DNA from: Parastagonospora avenae f. sp. tritici 18332-5
Lineage: Eukaryota; Ascomycota; Dothideomycetes; Pleosporales; Phaeosphaeriaceae
Assembly (NCBI GenBank): GCA_022559985.1
Contig: JAFJTR010000010.1
Location: 62,001 to 126,000 of the forward strand
Direction of reading: 5' to 3'
DNA length: 64,000 nt
Under the pieces are notes generated by a model. It did not search any database, was not told the origin of the DNA, and saw only the letters and a program-made list of their open reading frames with translations. This document shows, in pieces, positions 1 to 10,361 of the stretch (position 1 is its first letter; the number at the start of each line of letters is the position of its first letter). The position numbers and the translations under genes were made by a program.

Positions 1-326
1 TTTCCCCAATGTCTGGACCAGGAGTTGACGACACAAAATGACAAGCAGAATAGAACTGTTCACTTTGAAGGGGTTAACATGCTTTTGTAACTTTGAATCG
101 CTGTATTCAGACATCCACCCTTTTTGTAAAACACCTCCTACCATTTTCCTTTCCTTTCCCTTTCCCTTGATATGGTACAGACATGAAATTCATACATACA
201 ACAAATCCTGCACCAACCTAGTAAAACTTCGCTTTTACACAAATCCTCCCTCCCAAGACTTTTAATGCACCGATATACAAGGATGCTAGTACAGGAAAGA
301 TACCAACAAACGCTGAAGCAGGGTGC
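1..326. other. 3' flank of the SPNF-repeat gene
   Basis: No gene is recognised here. The stretch lies downstream of the stop codon of the minus-strand gene that ends at 327, so it should contain that gene's 3' UTR. It is AT-rich, with a CT-rich tract around 143-168. Confidence 0.5.
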
Positions 327-1814
327 TCATGAGCCGAAATCATTAAAGTTAGGACTTTTCCGCTGTTTCTGCGCTGCGTTGGGGGCGCTGTGTTGGAAAT
401 CCGGTTGTGGTGCTGAGGGCATCGACATGCACCGTGGCGGAGGTATAGGAGTGTCGAGCACGATGAGATTCGGCGATATAGCTGCAGCGCCAAAGTTGGG
501 CGACATGGCTGTGGAAGTAAAATTTGGTGAGGAAGCCGTGGAAGCCGTGGAAGTAGAGCTTGGCGACGTAGATGCAGAAGTGAAATTCGGCGACGCAGCT
601 GCGGGAGCAAAGTTTGGTGATACACAGACCGGTAGCGACGTAGGCGCAAAATTCGGCGAAGCAGGCCCAGCACTCGAGAAATTCGGCGACCGCGAGACAG
701 GTGCAGAAGTACGCAACAACGGGCTCTTCGATATAACGGGTCGGAAGTTGGGCGATGTCGCGAAGGAGTCTGTTCGCTTTGTGTGTGCGGTTGCGAAGAG
801 GGCGTGGAAGTCTGGGGACGAGGAGCCTGTGACGGACCTAGTCGTCGTTTCTGCGGAAGTGCTTGGCCACACGGCATCTCCGCCGTCGTCTACTTGGTCG
901 TAGTCGCCGAAGACGGGCTCGGAGTGGTCTAGGATGTCGAGGTCTGGTGGTACAAGTAGGAGGGGTGTATTGAGGAGGTGGCTAGCTGTCTGTATAGAAT
1001 TATTCGACGTCTCTGTGGCGGCCGAGGGCGAGAATGGGACACTATCGGCATCTTCATCGTCGTCAAAGAGATTGACGGAGGACTCATCGTCGTCGTCGTC
1101 GTCGAGGTGGGAGTATGGATCGTCGTCAGTGTCGAAGGCGTCGTAGTTGGAGAGACCAAGTGGTGATGGTGGCAGCGGCAGATAGTCCTTTCTGGGCACT
1201 TGACCACGAGGCAGTAGGCTCGCGAAAGCTTCGTTAGGTGACCGATAGTCTGAGAGGTGTTCATCCTGAGATGCACCCGGAGGTGAAGAGGATGGCGTAG
1301 GCGACGGACTTCTGGAAGAAGTGGGTGAACTAGTCGGCGATCCGGACACGACAAAACAACCTCCTGTTCTAACAGCACCAGACGGAGGCACTGACGGCAT
1401 ACGCGATGTGACTGGGCGTGTGTAGGTATCTATGCTGCCATAATTGAACTCCAATCTTGCTAGTACGAGCTCGTTCTGCTCTTTCTCTTGCTCGACCAAC
1501 ACCCGTCTAGGCTGTACGCCTCTCTCCTCAGCAGAGATGACTCCTCGTCGAATGTGGTTCAAAATGGCTGCCTTCCGTAAGAGGTTACGTCCGAGTGATT
1601 TCTGCTTCGCCCATACTGCGATCTTGGAGCTGCCTCTGTCGACTATGTTGGTGGCAGGATGTGAGAACTGAGGAGAAAGCCGAGAAGTGATAAGAAATAG
1701 TCTGAGACGGCGCTTCTTCTTTTGTAGGCAAGAGTGTTCTCCGTCAATGTCTGCTATTGCTCGACTACGCTTCCGCGGTTGTGGCTGCGGTCGAGGCAGA
1801 AATGTGAGACCCAT
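327..1814 (-). CDS. Conserved fungal protein with C-terminal SPNF repeats
   Basis: A single-exon gene of 495 residues. The start at 1814 is preferred because the protein then opens MGLTFLPRPQ and runs straight into a basic nuclear-localisation-like stretch. In-frame ATGs up to 1940 would add 43 residues of unremarkable sequence. Residues about 15-75 hold the part I recognise as conserved in ascomycete proteins: a basic KKKRR block, then LITSRLS and NIVDRGSSKIAVWAKQ. The middle is Ser/Pro-rich with a poly-Asp/Glu tract encoded near 1090-1140. The C-terminal third carries at least eight copies of the tetrapeptide SPNF plus variants (SPDF, SPNL), including one five residues before the C-terminus. 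No enzyme domain is visible. A nuclear or regulatory role is only a guess from the basic and acidic blocks. Confidence 0.8.
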   Translation of the reverse strand: MGLTFLPRPQPQPRKRSRAIADIDGEHSCLQKKKRRLRLFLITSRLSPQFSHPATNIVDRGSSKIAVWAKQKSLGRNLLRKAAILNHIRRGVISAEERGVQPRRVLVEQEKEQNELVLARLEFNYGSIDTYTRPVTSRMPSVPPSGAVRTGGCFVVSGSPTSSPTSSRSPSPTPSSSPPGASQDEHLSDYRSPNEAFASLLPRGQVPRKDYLPLPPSPLGLSNYDAFDTDDDPYSHLDDDDDDESSVNLFDDDEDADSVPFSPSAATETSNNSIQTASHLLNTPLLLVPPDLDILDHSEPVFGDYDQVDDGGDAVWPSTSAETTTRSVTGSSSPDFHALFATAHTKRTDSFATSPNFRPVISKSPLLRTSAPVSRSPNFSSAGPASPNFAPTSLPVCVSPNFAPAAASPNFTSASTSPSSTSTASTASSPNFTSTAMSPNFGAAAISPNLIVLDTPIPPPRCMSMPSAPQPDFQHSAPNAAQKQRKSPNFNDFGS

Positions 1815-4613
1815 GTTGGGCAAAGATAGTGGGTGAAATGGCAGAGTGGAAGATGTTACAGCACCAGATACAGTGGCGAATTCGAAATGCCGAGTAGATG
1901 TTGGTCCCAATGATGCGCGATGTTGTCCAGCATGCATCATCCTCCGTCACCGGATCTATGCTGCGTGTACGGGGACAGAGGGCTGAATGGACGATCTGGC
2001 ATACTCGCGTAACCTTTCGAATGCAATTTGGTGGAGCAAGAATGAATGGTTTTGTTGATGCAGAAAGAGCTCGGATTCTCGCGTTGATATTGCGTGCCCG
2101 AGCTGTGAATATGGCTTGCAGATGGGTGAACTAAGTGGATCCCATATGTGCCGGTGTTGGGCTGATGCTTTGAAGAGCATTCGCGATCACGGGACCATGT
2201 TCCAGCGCGATGGTCCAAGTTGGTTTACGAGGCGTTTGCTGTACGCCAATTGACCGTTTCATCGATGGCGCCGTGTCGTGTGCAGGAGAGCTGCAGGTGT
2301 CGAAGAGAACGGGCTGTCAGAGGTGGAGGAATGGGGTGAAGAAGAGGGGCCTAACAATATCGCTAGACAGATTGCCCAGATGACCCGTCGCTTTGGGAAA
2401 CGCGGAGAAGGATCCCAGCAGCCCCAGACCCATTCCACATGGCGCACAGTGCTTAGTCTAGAAGGGCACACGGATCCATCTCATTGGACATGGCCCGAAA
2501 GGCACGCAAACCTCGGCGTCGAGACACGCCTCTTGCATCGTGAACGGTGAGCTTTCCTGAAAAATATGATTTGCTTATGGTTGCGTTGTGAGGCCGCCGG
2601 GCCCGAAATGACAACGATGACGGCCCGGTTAGCAAGGACCGAATTTGTGTTCAGAGGCAAACAGGCGGCCACTTGGGCGCGGTAAGGAGAACAGCGCTCG
2701 GAGAACATCTCCAGAGAAGACATGGCCAGATGCAAAACAAGATCCTGCCAGGCTGTGGCTTTGGCTTCGCAGGGGGTTTCCTCTTGCACCCTTGCTCGTG
2801 CCTGCCTTCCTCCGCAGCCTCGCTTACTGATGTGTGCGGTTGGCCCTGCGAATCCCCTCACCGCAACAACACAGCCAGCGCTCGACCAACTTTCATCAAT
2901 CTGGCTGTATGTCAGTCCACGCGCTCACCACTTCACCGTGTCTCTTTCGTATTCTGGCATTGCCGTGCTCAGCCAGGCATGACTCTCCGTGCAACGGGTA
3001 CGTCTGACCCATTTTTGATCCACAAGCCCTGCGCCCGAAGATCCGATCATCCTGGCATCCGCTCACACACCAAAAGGAAAGATCGACACCAAGCGGACCT
3101 GCACGCTTCATTCTGAAATATACTGTACACTTCTGGACTCAACAAGACCGCATCTAAGCATTCCATCCAACGCATCTGTGTCCCTCGCCTGCATCACGAC
3201 TGTTCAACTAGCGTCCAGTCTTGATGCCCGACCATTCACGCACGCGACAGGAACTATCCAATAAGACTGCCATGGCTGCATCGCAGGATTGTCTGCTCAT
3301 CTGCTAGCAATTGTGGAGAAGAGTCTGCTAGACGATACCCGGAGTTGTATGGCGTTCCACAGAGTACTGGGCGCATCCATACATCGATGCTCCTTGCATC
3401 TGCCTTGCGCACTTTTTGAACACATCATCTGCTTGTGTCATCTCTTGCGCTTCCGGTCTACATTCACATGCACTCCACTTTACACCACATTCGTTCCTGC
3501 ACTCCGCACTGTGAAAGTGGCAACCACGCTTCCGACCCTGGGCGGTTGGACCGCCTCCTGTTTCCTTTCATCCAATCGCTGATTGTCGATGTCAAACAGT
3601 CCACACGATCTTACAGCGTTACGTTTTGTCCTCGCATGTCGGCGACCTCCAATGGCCGAAGTACGGATTCCTGTGGAAGTTCACGACAATTACTCTCATG
3701 TCACTATTGAAACCATGATCCGTGAACAGCATCCATGCGAACGTCTCATTACTTCTTCGCAAGCACCTTGTTTCTGAATTTCCACCAAGTCTGCTTTTGT
3801 CACACCCTGCAGCACGTTGCGGCTCAGCTCCCAGAAAATCTCTGCATTACCAGCAAAAGCAATATGGTATAGCGATCCTTCGGCGACGAACTGAGGTCTA
3901 GTCAACACGCAGACCTCACAACAACGACGGTTGTTCTTCCGCAGAGAGCCATATCTGCTGGTCGAAGTGGCAAAAGCTGCTCGCTCACGTACATTCTCTG
4001 CTCGCGTGACAGGCGTGATGGGAGTCTTGCATGAGCGTCAATTCTCCGAGAAGGGGAAGGTTATCCCACCCCGGACAGCATCCTTCTCAAGTCGCTGGAA
4101 CCAGCATGATGAGTGGTCAGACTGGTGCCCTGTACCTCACAAAGTGCTTCGTGATCGGAATTCTTTCGTCACGTGAAAGTCAGTGAAGCTGTAAGTGCTT
4201 CTTACAACACTCGCAGTAGTAACATTTTTGCCATGGCATTTACCGGTCATGAATTGCAAAGGATGTCATTGGGTGTGCATTGGGACATTAGCTACGCACG
4301 CTGAGAGGCTGCAAAAGCATCGACTTGCGCGCTACTCTGCAACACATGTCTCGCATTCTTCATATTTTGCGCCGCCTTTTTTCGCATCACACACGATCAA
4401 TTTCGCATGGTCGTACAGCAGGGCCATCGCGCATGTCCTTAAGGGTTATTTATGTTATAGGCAGACGCGAGACTAAAGATTGCACAGCCACTCCCCGGGC
4501 TGGTAATCCTGTCGCCATGCATGCGTCGCTTGAGCATTTCTACTACGCTGTCAACTTTTCGCGATATCGCGTTCCTGTCCATATACAAGTGCGAATGCGA
4601 TACTTCCTTCAAG
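1815..4613. other. 2.8 kb intergenic region between divergent genes
   Basis: This lies between the start of the minus-strand SPNF gene and the start of the plus-strand HET gene, so it should hold both promoters. Only short open frames (under about 150 codons) occur on either strand. None resembles a known family or connects through plausible introns. I see no repeats or RNA genes. Confidence 0.5.
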
Positions 4614-6631
4614 ATGACTGACGCCGAGACGAACGCCCCGGCCCGAACCCTACCTTTCGTACACAGCCCGCTCCCGGACTCTAAGACGCACATCCGACTA
4701 CCAGAAGTCCAGCAGGGGAATTTTGAGCAACATGTCGTTTGTGCCATGTCTGTATGGCCTCTGGACAGCGCGCCCCCTTACTCGGCGATCTCATACATTT
4801 GGGGAGACCCAGCCCTGACAGCTAACATCACCATCGATGGACGACATATGGTTGTACGGCAGAATTGCGAATACGCACTTAACAGACGTTCGCGATCGAG
4901 AAGAAGGAAAGGTACGTCTGGGTCGATGCTGTCTGCATTGACCAAACCAACGTGAAAGAGCGAGGCCATCAGGTTGCCATGATGGGAGATGTGTACAAGG
5001 GAGCTGCTCAGGTTTTCGCATGTGTGGGACGCCACGCGGATGACAGCGAGTTCTTGCAGGTTATGTCCAGAAAGAAAAAGCACTTGTTGGCAGACATTGT
5101 TTCTGCTATTCACTGGGCACCGTGGGACGCGTGGCTCCGTTTTCCAGGCGCTGGAGTCCGGCTTGGAACTAGATGCCTTGTCAGTATGAGCATGCCAACC
5201 AAAGTCAGGCTCAAAAAGACGTTGGTAGCTTTCCTCAAAAGACCCTACTTTAGCCGTGTTTGGATCTTGCAAGAGTTAAGCATGGGCACAAAGGTTGTCG
5301 TATGTTGTGGGTCAACTCTTATCTTGGCTAGCCATATTCTTGCTCTCGACGCTCTTCTCGGATGTGATGGTCCCCTTTTTCCCGACCATGAAGGTGGATT
5401 GCATGATCTTATCATGCGGAAGTATATGGAAGCAGTTCGATCATGCGACACAATCAGCATCAGGAAGAATGACGTTGCGATACTCGAAGCATATCACAAG
5501 ATCGCGCCCAAACGTGGTTGTTTGGTCCTTGCCGCACAAGGATTGGAAGGTGTACCACCCGATTTTCATGATGTCATGAACCATATTCATGAATTTGAAT
5601 GTACTGATGCGCGGGATAAGATATATGGCATTTTAAACCTCGTGGAGTGGTCACCCAATATTGCACCAGGACCAGATTATCATAAAAGCCTCTACAACGT
5701 TGCTGTTGATTCTCTCGTCTCTCTCGACACTTTGTCTTACACCGAAAGGAGTGCCGTAGCATGGACTCAGCGCGTTGCACAGATTTTCGACCTGTCGGAC
5801 AAGGATGTGGCCATACAGGACCAATTGCGAATGCGATGCAACAATGCACAATCCTGCCAACCGAATACCCTTAGCTCTGGGCATTCCCGGCTTCATGATT
5901 TCGGGTGGAGAGGACTGCCAATACTTGCTCATATAGACCAGGCTCCGTCACGGTCCCGCGCGGGACTACACTGCTCGCCTAGCAAGACTCAGGATGGGAT
6001 GGTTGTTCTCGTGGATAGCAGTAACTTACCATGTGTACTAGCACCGCCCCAAACTGTCGCGGGAGACTGGTTCCTCATAATGTGGGGGAAAGCAGAAGCC
6101 GAACACTGGGGCTCAACAGGAATGGTTGTACGAGATTTGGGCTCTTCACAATACCCCATCGTTGGTTTGGCACGCCGAACGGAGCATTTTGCTATGGTGG
6201 AGGAGATCAAAGGGGTAATTTTTAATGTCTGGTGGGATCCAGAGGATCTGTTGCGACTCCACTTCGCCGCCATAGAACCGGATAAGTTGGACATAGAGGA
6301 GCTTCATTCCATCCGCATCTGTGCCGCAAAGGACTCTTCGTTTGCCTTTCGACGAACTTATCCAAGATATAGAAAAGAGGGAAGAAATTGTGCTGTCGAC
6401 AGAATCCAGACCGAAGCCACATTTCCTCGCAATCACACAACATCAAAATCTTCACCTAGCCGCTCTTCAGAGTCAGAACCTTCCGGGGACTTCTTACCGC
6501 ATACGAGAGACACATACCGCGACCATTTTGAGAATAGTCATATTGGAGATCATCACCAAAAACCCGAGGAAAACAATATCAGATCGGAAGAGGACCGTAC
6601 GAGTCACGACTCAGGGCATGACGCTTCCTAG
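4614..6631 (+). pseudogene. HET-domain (heterokaryon incompatibility) gene with a frameshift
   Basis: The first frame starts at ATG 4614 (MTDAET) and runs through the HET core motif ISYIWGDP to NCEYALN at about 4883. The rest of the domain continues one frame over from about 4884. WVDAVCIDQ is encoded around 4919-4945, then the typical WILQEL motif, and the frame stays open to the stop at 6631 (about 580 codons). The two halves can be joined only by a one-base deletion or two-base insertion near 4881-4890. No intron of usable length fits without removing conserved HET residues. HET proteins trigger cell death when genetically different hyphae fuse. This copy is either newly inactivated or carries a sequencing error. 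The last 100 residues are low-complexity, and another frame there (6321-6656) looks more protein-like. Convergent with SWD2. Confidence 0.75.
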
Positions 6632-6818
6632 TTCTTCATCTCCTTTCTACGTGTAGACCTGGGGCAAGACAAACTGGATGCAAGATATAGGCTTTACTGA
6701 TACGGCAAAGGTGAGGTTGAATCAAGTAACGGTCGTTGCAACGAGTTGAGGTAGATGATTGATTGATTAGACGAGGTGGGCTGCAGCTCGCGTACGAACT
6801 GAATCCCACCCCACGGTA

Positions 6819-6866
6819 CGGGCCACACACGTGGTCACGTGCTCGTCACGTACGTACGGTGGCCCG
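6819..6866. repeat. Palindromic patch with ACGTG/CACGT cores
   Basis: CGGGCCAC (6819-6826) is matched by its exact reverse complement GTGGCCCG (6859-6866). The spacer between them holds a perfect CACGTG hexamer, further CACGT cores, and the alternating TACGTACGTACG. CACGTG is the E-box bound by bHLH factors. Any regulatory role here is inference, as the patch sits in a convergent 3' region rather than upstream of a gene. Confidence 0.5.
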
Positions 6867-7038
6867 AAACTAAGAGCAACTAACAGGCTTCATCAAAAAC
6901 ATATCGAACGACCTGTTTGGGAGCAACATGTACGAATTGTTAAGAATTTCCAATTAGATATTTGGGTCATATTCTTTTCCTTCCTAGCCTCCTCATCTAG
7001 GTTATAGAGCTGTGTGCGTGCTTGCCTTGGTTTGAACC

Positions 7039-7079
7039 CCAAATTCGGTACCCTGGGTCACACCCTCCACCGAATTTGG
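7039..7079. repeat. 11-bp perfect inverted repeat (hairpin)
   Basis: CCAAATTCGGT (7039-7049) and ACCGAATTTGG (7069-7079) are exact reverse complements separated by 19 bases. Transcribed from either strand this would form a stable stem. It lies 130 bp past the SWD2 stop and about 400 bp past the HET pseudogene stop, so it may sit in overlapping 3' UTRs. Confidence 0.6.
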
Positions 7080-7209
7080 TGTACGCTCTGTAGGCACGGA
7101 GCGAACACCCTTCCACCAATGGATCTGCGCGTACGCTACCAGGTTTCGGCTCTTATCAATGAGCACTGATGCCCACTGTAATGTCTTGATGAACACCTCC
7201 AACCCTCTC

Positions 7210-8371
7210 TCAAATCATCAAATCCGAATCCGGCTGCCACAAGTACAAATCCCGATCCGCACTCGCAATCAAATTCGTCCTCGGATTGTACCCCACAACC
7301 GCGCTTTTCCCATGCCCGGGCAACTTCTCAATCGGCTCGAGGCTATTATTCGGCGACGGCGGTTTCGAAATATCCCAGACCAGCAGCCCATCCTCGCTAC
7401 TCCCGCCGATCAAATACTGTCCATCCGGCGACAAACACACATCGCCCTGCCCGACTACCGGCGCGTGCCCGTTCGCCATGTGACCCAGACTCGTCGCGCC
7501 CACCGACAAGCGTCCCGACGGCCCCGCCTTGCGGTAGCAAAAGTGCGTGATGTCGCCCGAAAACGCATCGAGTACGAAATGCCCACTTCCATTCGTCGCA
7601 ATCAGTAGATTCTTGCCGTCGTTCGAGAACTCGATTTTCGTCCACTCGCCCTTCTCGCGGCCCAGGAAGCGCTGCTCAAGCTCTTGCATGTCCCACGTAG
7701 CGAACGGCGGCTTGTCGAAGTTGCGGACGTCGTAGAGCAGCACGGTTTGTGTGGATGGCGAGGCGATGGCCATGACGGTGGCGGAGGGGTCGTAGGCAGC
7801 GAGGTAAGCGCCTTGGAGGTTGAGCAGGCCGTGGTAGTTGGGCGAGGAGAGACTCCATAGGCGCACGGTGTTGTCGCGGGAGCAGGAGAGGAATGTGTCT
7901 GAGGAGGGGCAGAGCGAGATGGATGTCACGGTGTCGGTGTGGCCTTTGAAGTAGCGGATGTAGGAGTTGTCGTGTGTGGAGAGGTAGCGAATCGTGTCGT
8001 CAACTTTTGTACTCGCGTAGATGATGCTTTGCGCATGGTGGGAGAAGCGTGCGAGATGGACGCCATATTTCTGACTCTTGAGTTCTTTCGCATGTTTCCC
8101 TTCCTTGCAGTTGTAGATCTGGAGGGTGTCGTCGTCGCGCGCTACTATGGCTAGTTCGCCCGTGTCGTCGAAGTCGAGGGATGTGACGGATGCTGTACCC
8201 GGGCTCGGAGGCTTGAAGCGCTAGACATAGTCAGCATACATGCAAGTTCGCCAGGAATATATGTGGGCTCACTCGTGAAGGTCGAAAACTTGCTATGACG
8301 TCGCCAACCTTCTGCGTCGGAGGCCCAGCAGGCGGCGGCGGCGCGCCCGGAGTTGCTGATCCAACTGCCAT
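7210..8371 (-). CDS. SWD2: SWD2-like WD40 protein (COMPASS / cleavage-polyadenylation subunit)
   Basis: Two exons, 8371-8273 and 8220-7210, split by a 52-bp phase-0 GT-AG intron, encode 369 residues, the size expected for fungal Swd2/WDR82. The protein is made of WD40 repeats throughout. Recognisable pieces are FKGHTDTVTSISL followed by SCSRDNTVRLW, SPDGQYLIGGSSEDGLLVWD, and a final repeat ending DRDLYLW. The N-terminus before the first repeat is short and Pro/Ala-rich (exon 1). In yeast, Swd2 is shared by the Set1 histone H3K4 methyltransferase complex (COMPASS) and the mRNA 3'-end cleavage and polyadenylation factor, in the nucleus. The gene is head-to-head with the carrier gene at 8818, sharing a 446-bp promoter region. 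Confidence 0.9.
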
Positions 8372-8817
8372 ATCTAGGTATGACAACGCTGACTCTACGC
8401 GACGTCTACCAGCATGGTCCTAAGTTGGTAATTTCCCAGGTTGAGCAAGCGGTGGTTGATGCGTTTACACGCGATCAATTCTCACAGACCTTTTGGCCTT
8501 CGTGAGCAGCGGAAAGATAGCTGGACCCTGGAAAGCTTGGCTGATGTCGGGAACACGCCGGAACGCCGACCTCGGGGCATGAATCTTGAGCCGGGATTCA
8601 ATTATCCAGCCAACATTATTCAGAAACACCAACACCGACCTGTCTGAGCTTGTATAACGTCAGCGCCATCTTTCCCTGTTCCTTCGCTCTTTTTTTCACT
8701 TGTCCTTTTACGTCTTCCAATTTCTGCGGTAGAGGGTACATTACGTAGCCGCATCTTGAGCTTTCGCTGTGCTCGGCTTTGTACCTTTACTGAAGCGCTG
8801 TCGCGGAAAGTGTCGTC
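8372..8817. promoter_or_regulatory. Shared divergent promoter region of SWD2 and OAC1-like genes
   Basis: 446 bp between the two start codons. It contains a T-run near 8690-8700 on the plus strand. No canonical TATA box stands out. Both 5' UTRs and core promoters must lie here. Confidence 0.5.
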
Positions 8818-9952
8818 ATGTCCACAACCCTCGGGTATGTAAACTTCGCGCATCATGACTGTCGCGACTGACAGGCGACTATAGATCCTTCATTGCTGGC
8901 GGAATTGCAGCATGCGGAGCTGTGACGGTTACTCACGGATTCGAGACGGTCAAGATTCGGTGCGCACAAACATCCGGCGCGTAATTGATATGAGGTTGAC
9001 GAAGAGTCAGATTACAACTACAAGGAGAGCTTCAGGCCAGGAAAGATGCGCCGCGGTTATATAAGGGCGTTTTCCACGGTGTGGGCGTCATCTTGAAGAA
9101 CGAAGGACCCAAGGGTTTACTACGAGGTCTGAGCTGCGCGGTATGAACACCAAAACACTATACGAGTGAATCGAGGCTGACATCGTGCAGTATGTCTACC
9201 AAATGACCCTCAATGGCTGCCGCTTAGGCTTCTACGAACCCCTACGGCAAACCCTCACTCACGCCATCTTCAAAGACGACAAAGTCCAATCCTTCGGCGT
9301 CAACATCTTCTCCGGCGCAGCATCCGGCATCCTCGGAGCAGCCGCAGGCTCTCCTTTCTTCCTAGTAAAAACGCGCCTACAATCCTACTCCCCCTTCTTA
9401 CCCGTCGGCACACAACACAACTACAAAAACGCCGTCGACGGCATGCGGCAAATATACTCGAGTGAAGGCGTAAAAGGACTATACAGAGGCGTCGGGCCGG
9501 CAATGGTACGGACGGGTTTCGGCAGCTCGGTGCAACTCCCGACGTACTTTTTCGCAAAGAGGCAATTAGTCAAGCACTTCGGTATAGAGGAGGGCATGCC
9601 GCTACATATCGCGAGTAGCACGGCAAGTGGTTTTGTTGTGTGCTGTGTCATGCACCCGCCCGATACCGTTATGTCGCGCATGTACAACCAGACGGGTAAT
9701 CTGTACACATCGGCATTTGACTGTCTGTACCGGACGGTCAAGACGGAGGGTATTCTGGCGGTCTACAAGGGGTACTTTGCGCATCTTGCGCGGATCTTAC
9801 CGCATACTGTAAGTCATTAGGCGAAATGTGAGCTGGGATTGGAGTGCTGACTTCGATAGATCCTCACCTTGACCCTCGCTGAGCAGACTATCAAACTCAT
9901 GAAGAAGTTTGAAGCGCGGATACTGTCGCCAGATGTCGAGGCTAAGATATAA
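8818..9952 (+). CDS. OAC1: Mitochondrial carrier, oxaloacetate/sulfate (OAC1) type
   Basis: Five exons (8818-8834, 8885-8959, 9011-9140, 9191-9808, 9860-9952) with four 50-51 bp introns encode 310 residues. The first acceptor must be CTATAG at 8884, because the earlier GACAG would give an in-frame stop. The protein has the three-repeat mitochondrial carrier layout. The P-x-D/E-x-x-K/R signatures are GFETVKIR (first repeat, with Gly for the usual Pro), PFFLVKTR (second) and PPDTVMSR (third). The QLQGEL stretch after repeat 1 and the overall sequence match the fungal OAC1 group, which moves oxaloacetate, sulfate and related dicarboxylates across the inner mitochondrial membrane. Substrate assignment rests on resemblance only. 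Confidence 0.9.
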
Positions 9953-10361
9953 CTACAATTCAAATGCCGTTTTTCGCTCTGTACAAATATCTTTTTTGAT
10001 TTCGCATAGTGTGTATAACATTTGGTCATTCACAGAACGGCCCTCTCGTCATATTCTCAGCTTTTGATGTAGGCGATATCAGTTGGCGGAGACGGCAGCT
10101 CCACTACGCCGGCGTAACTGAGATCTACATGAGCACGCCATATGTCGTTAGAATACGCTTCAGATCGAGGAAAGCTTGTGTCTTCCTCATTGCACATGAT
10201 AAACTACACTTTACAATGAGATTATAGATCTATTCATGCAAGATATACTTCGGCTAGTCACATTGGCTTCATTGCCTCGTTCGTGCTCCCAATATTCTCG
10301 CACGATCATCTGTATGACACAGTTTGAAAGTAAAATGATTTAACGGATATGCACGATAAGT
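9953..10361. other. Convergent 3' intergenic region
   Basis: About 400 bp between the OAC1-like stop and the stop of the minus-strand HET gene. It is AT-rich and should hold both 3' UTRs. Nothing else is seen. Confidence 0.5.

Larger units (their letters stand above)
6632..7209. other. Convergent 3' intergenic region with two inverted repeats
   Basis: Region between the stops of the plus-strand HET pseudogene and minus-strand SWD2. It contains a CACGTG-rich palindromic patch (6819-6866) and an 11-bp inverted repeat (7039-7079), listed separately. No gene is seen. Confidence 0.6.

Noticed and set aside
4842..4886. A mini-intron (GTTGTACGG...CTTAACAG) to explain the HET frame change
   Set aside because: It would be only about 35 bp and would delete the conserved NCEYAL segment of the HET domain, so a frameshift is the better explanation.
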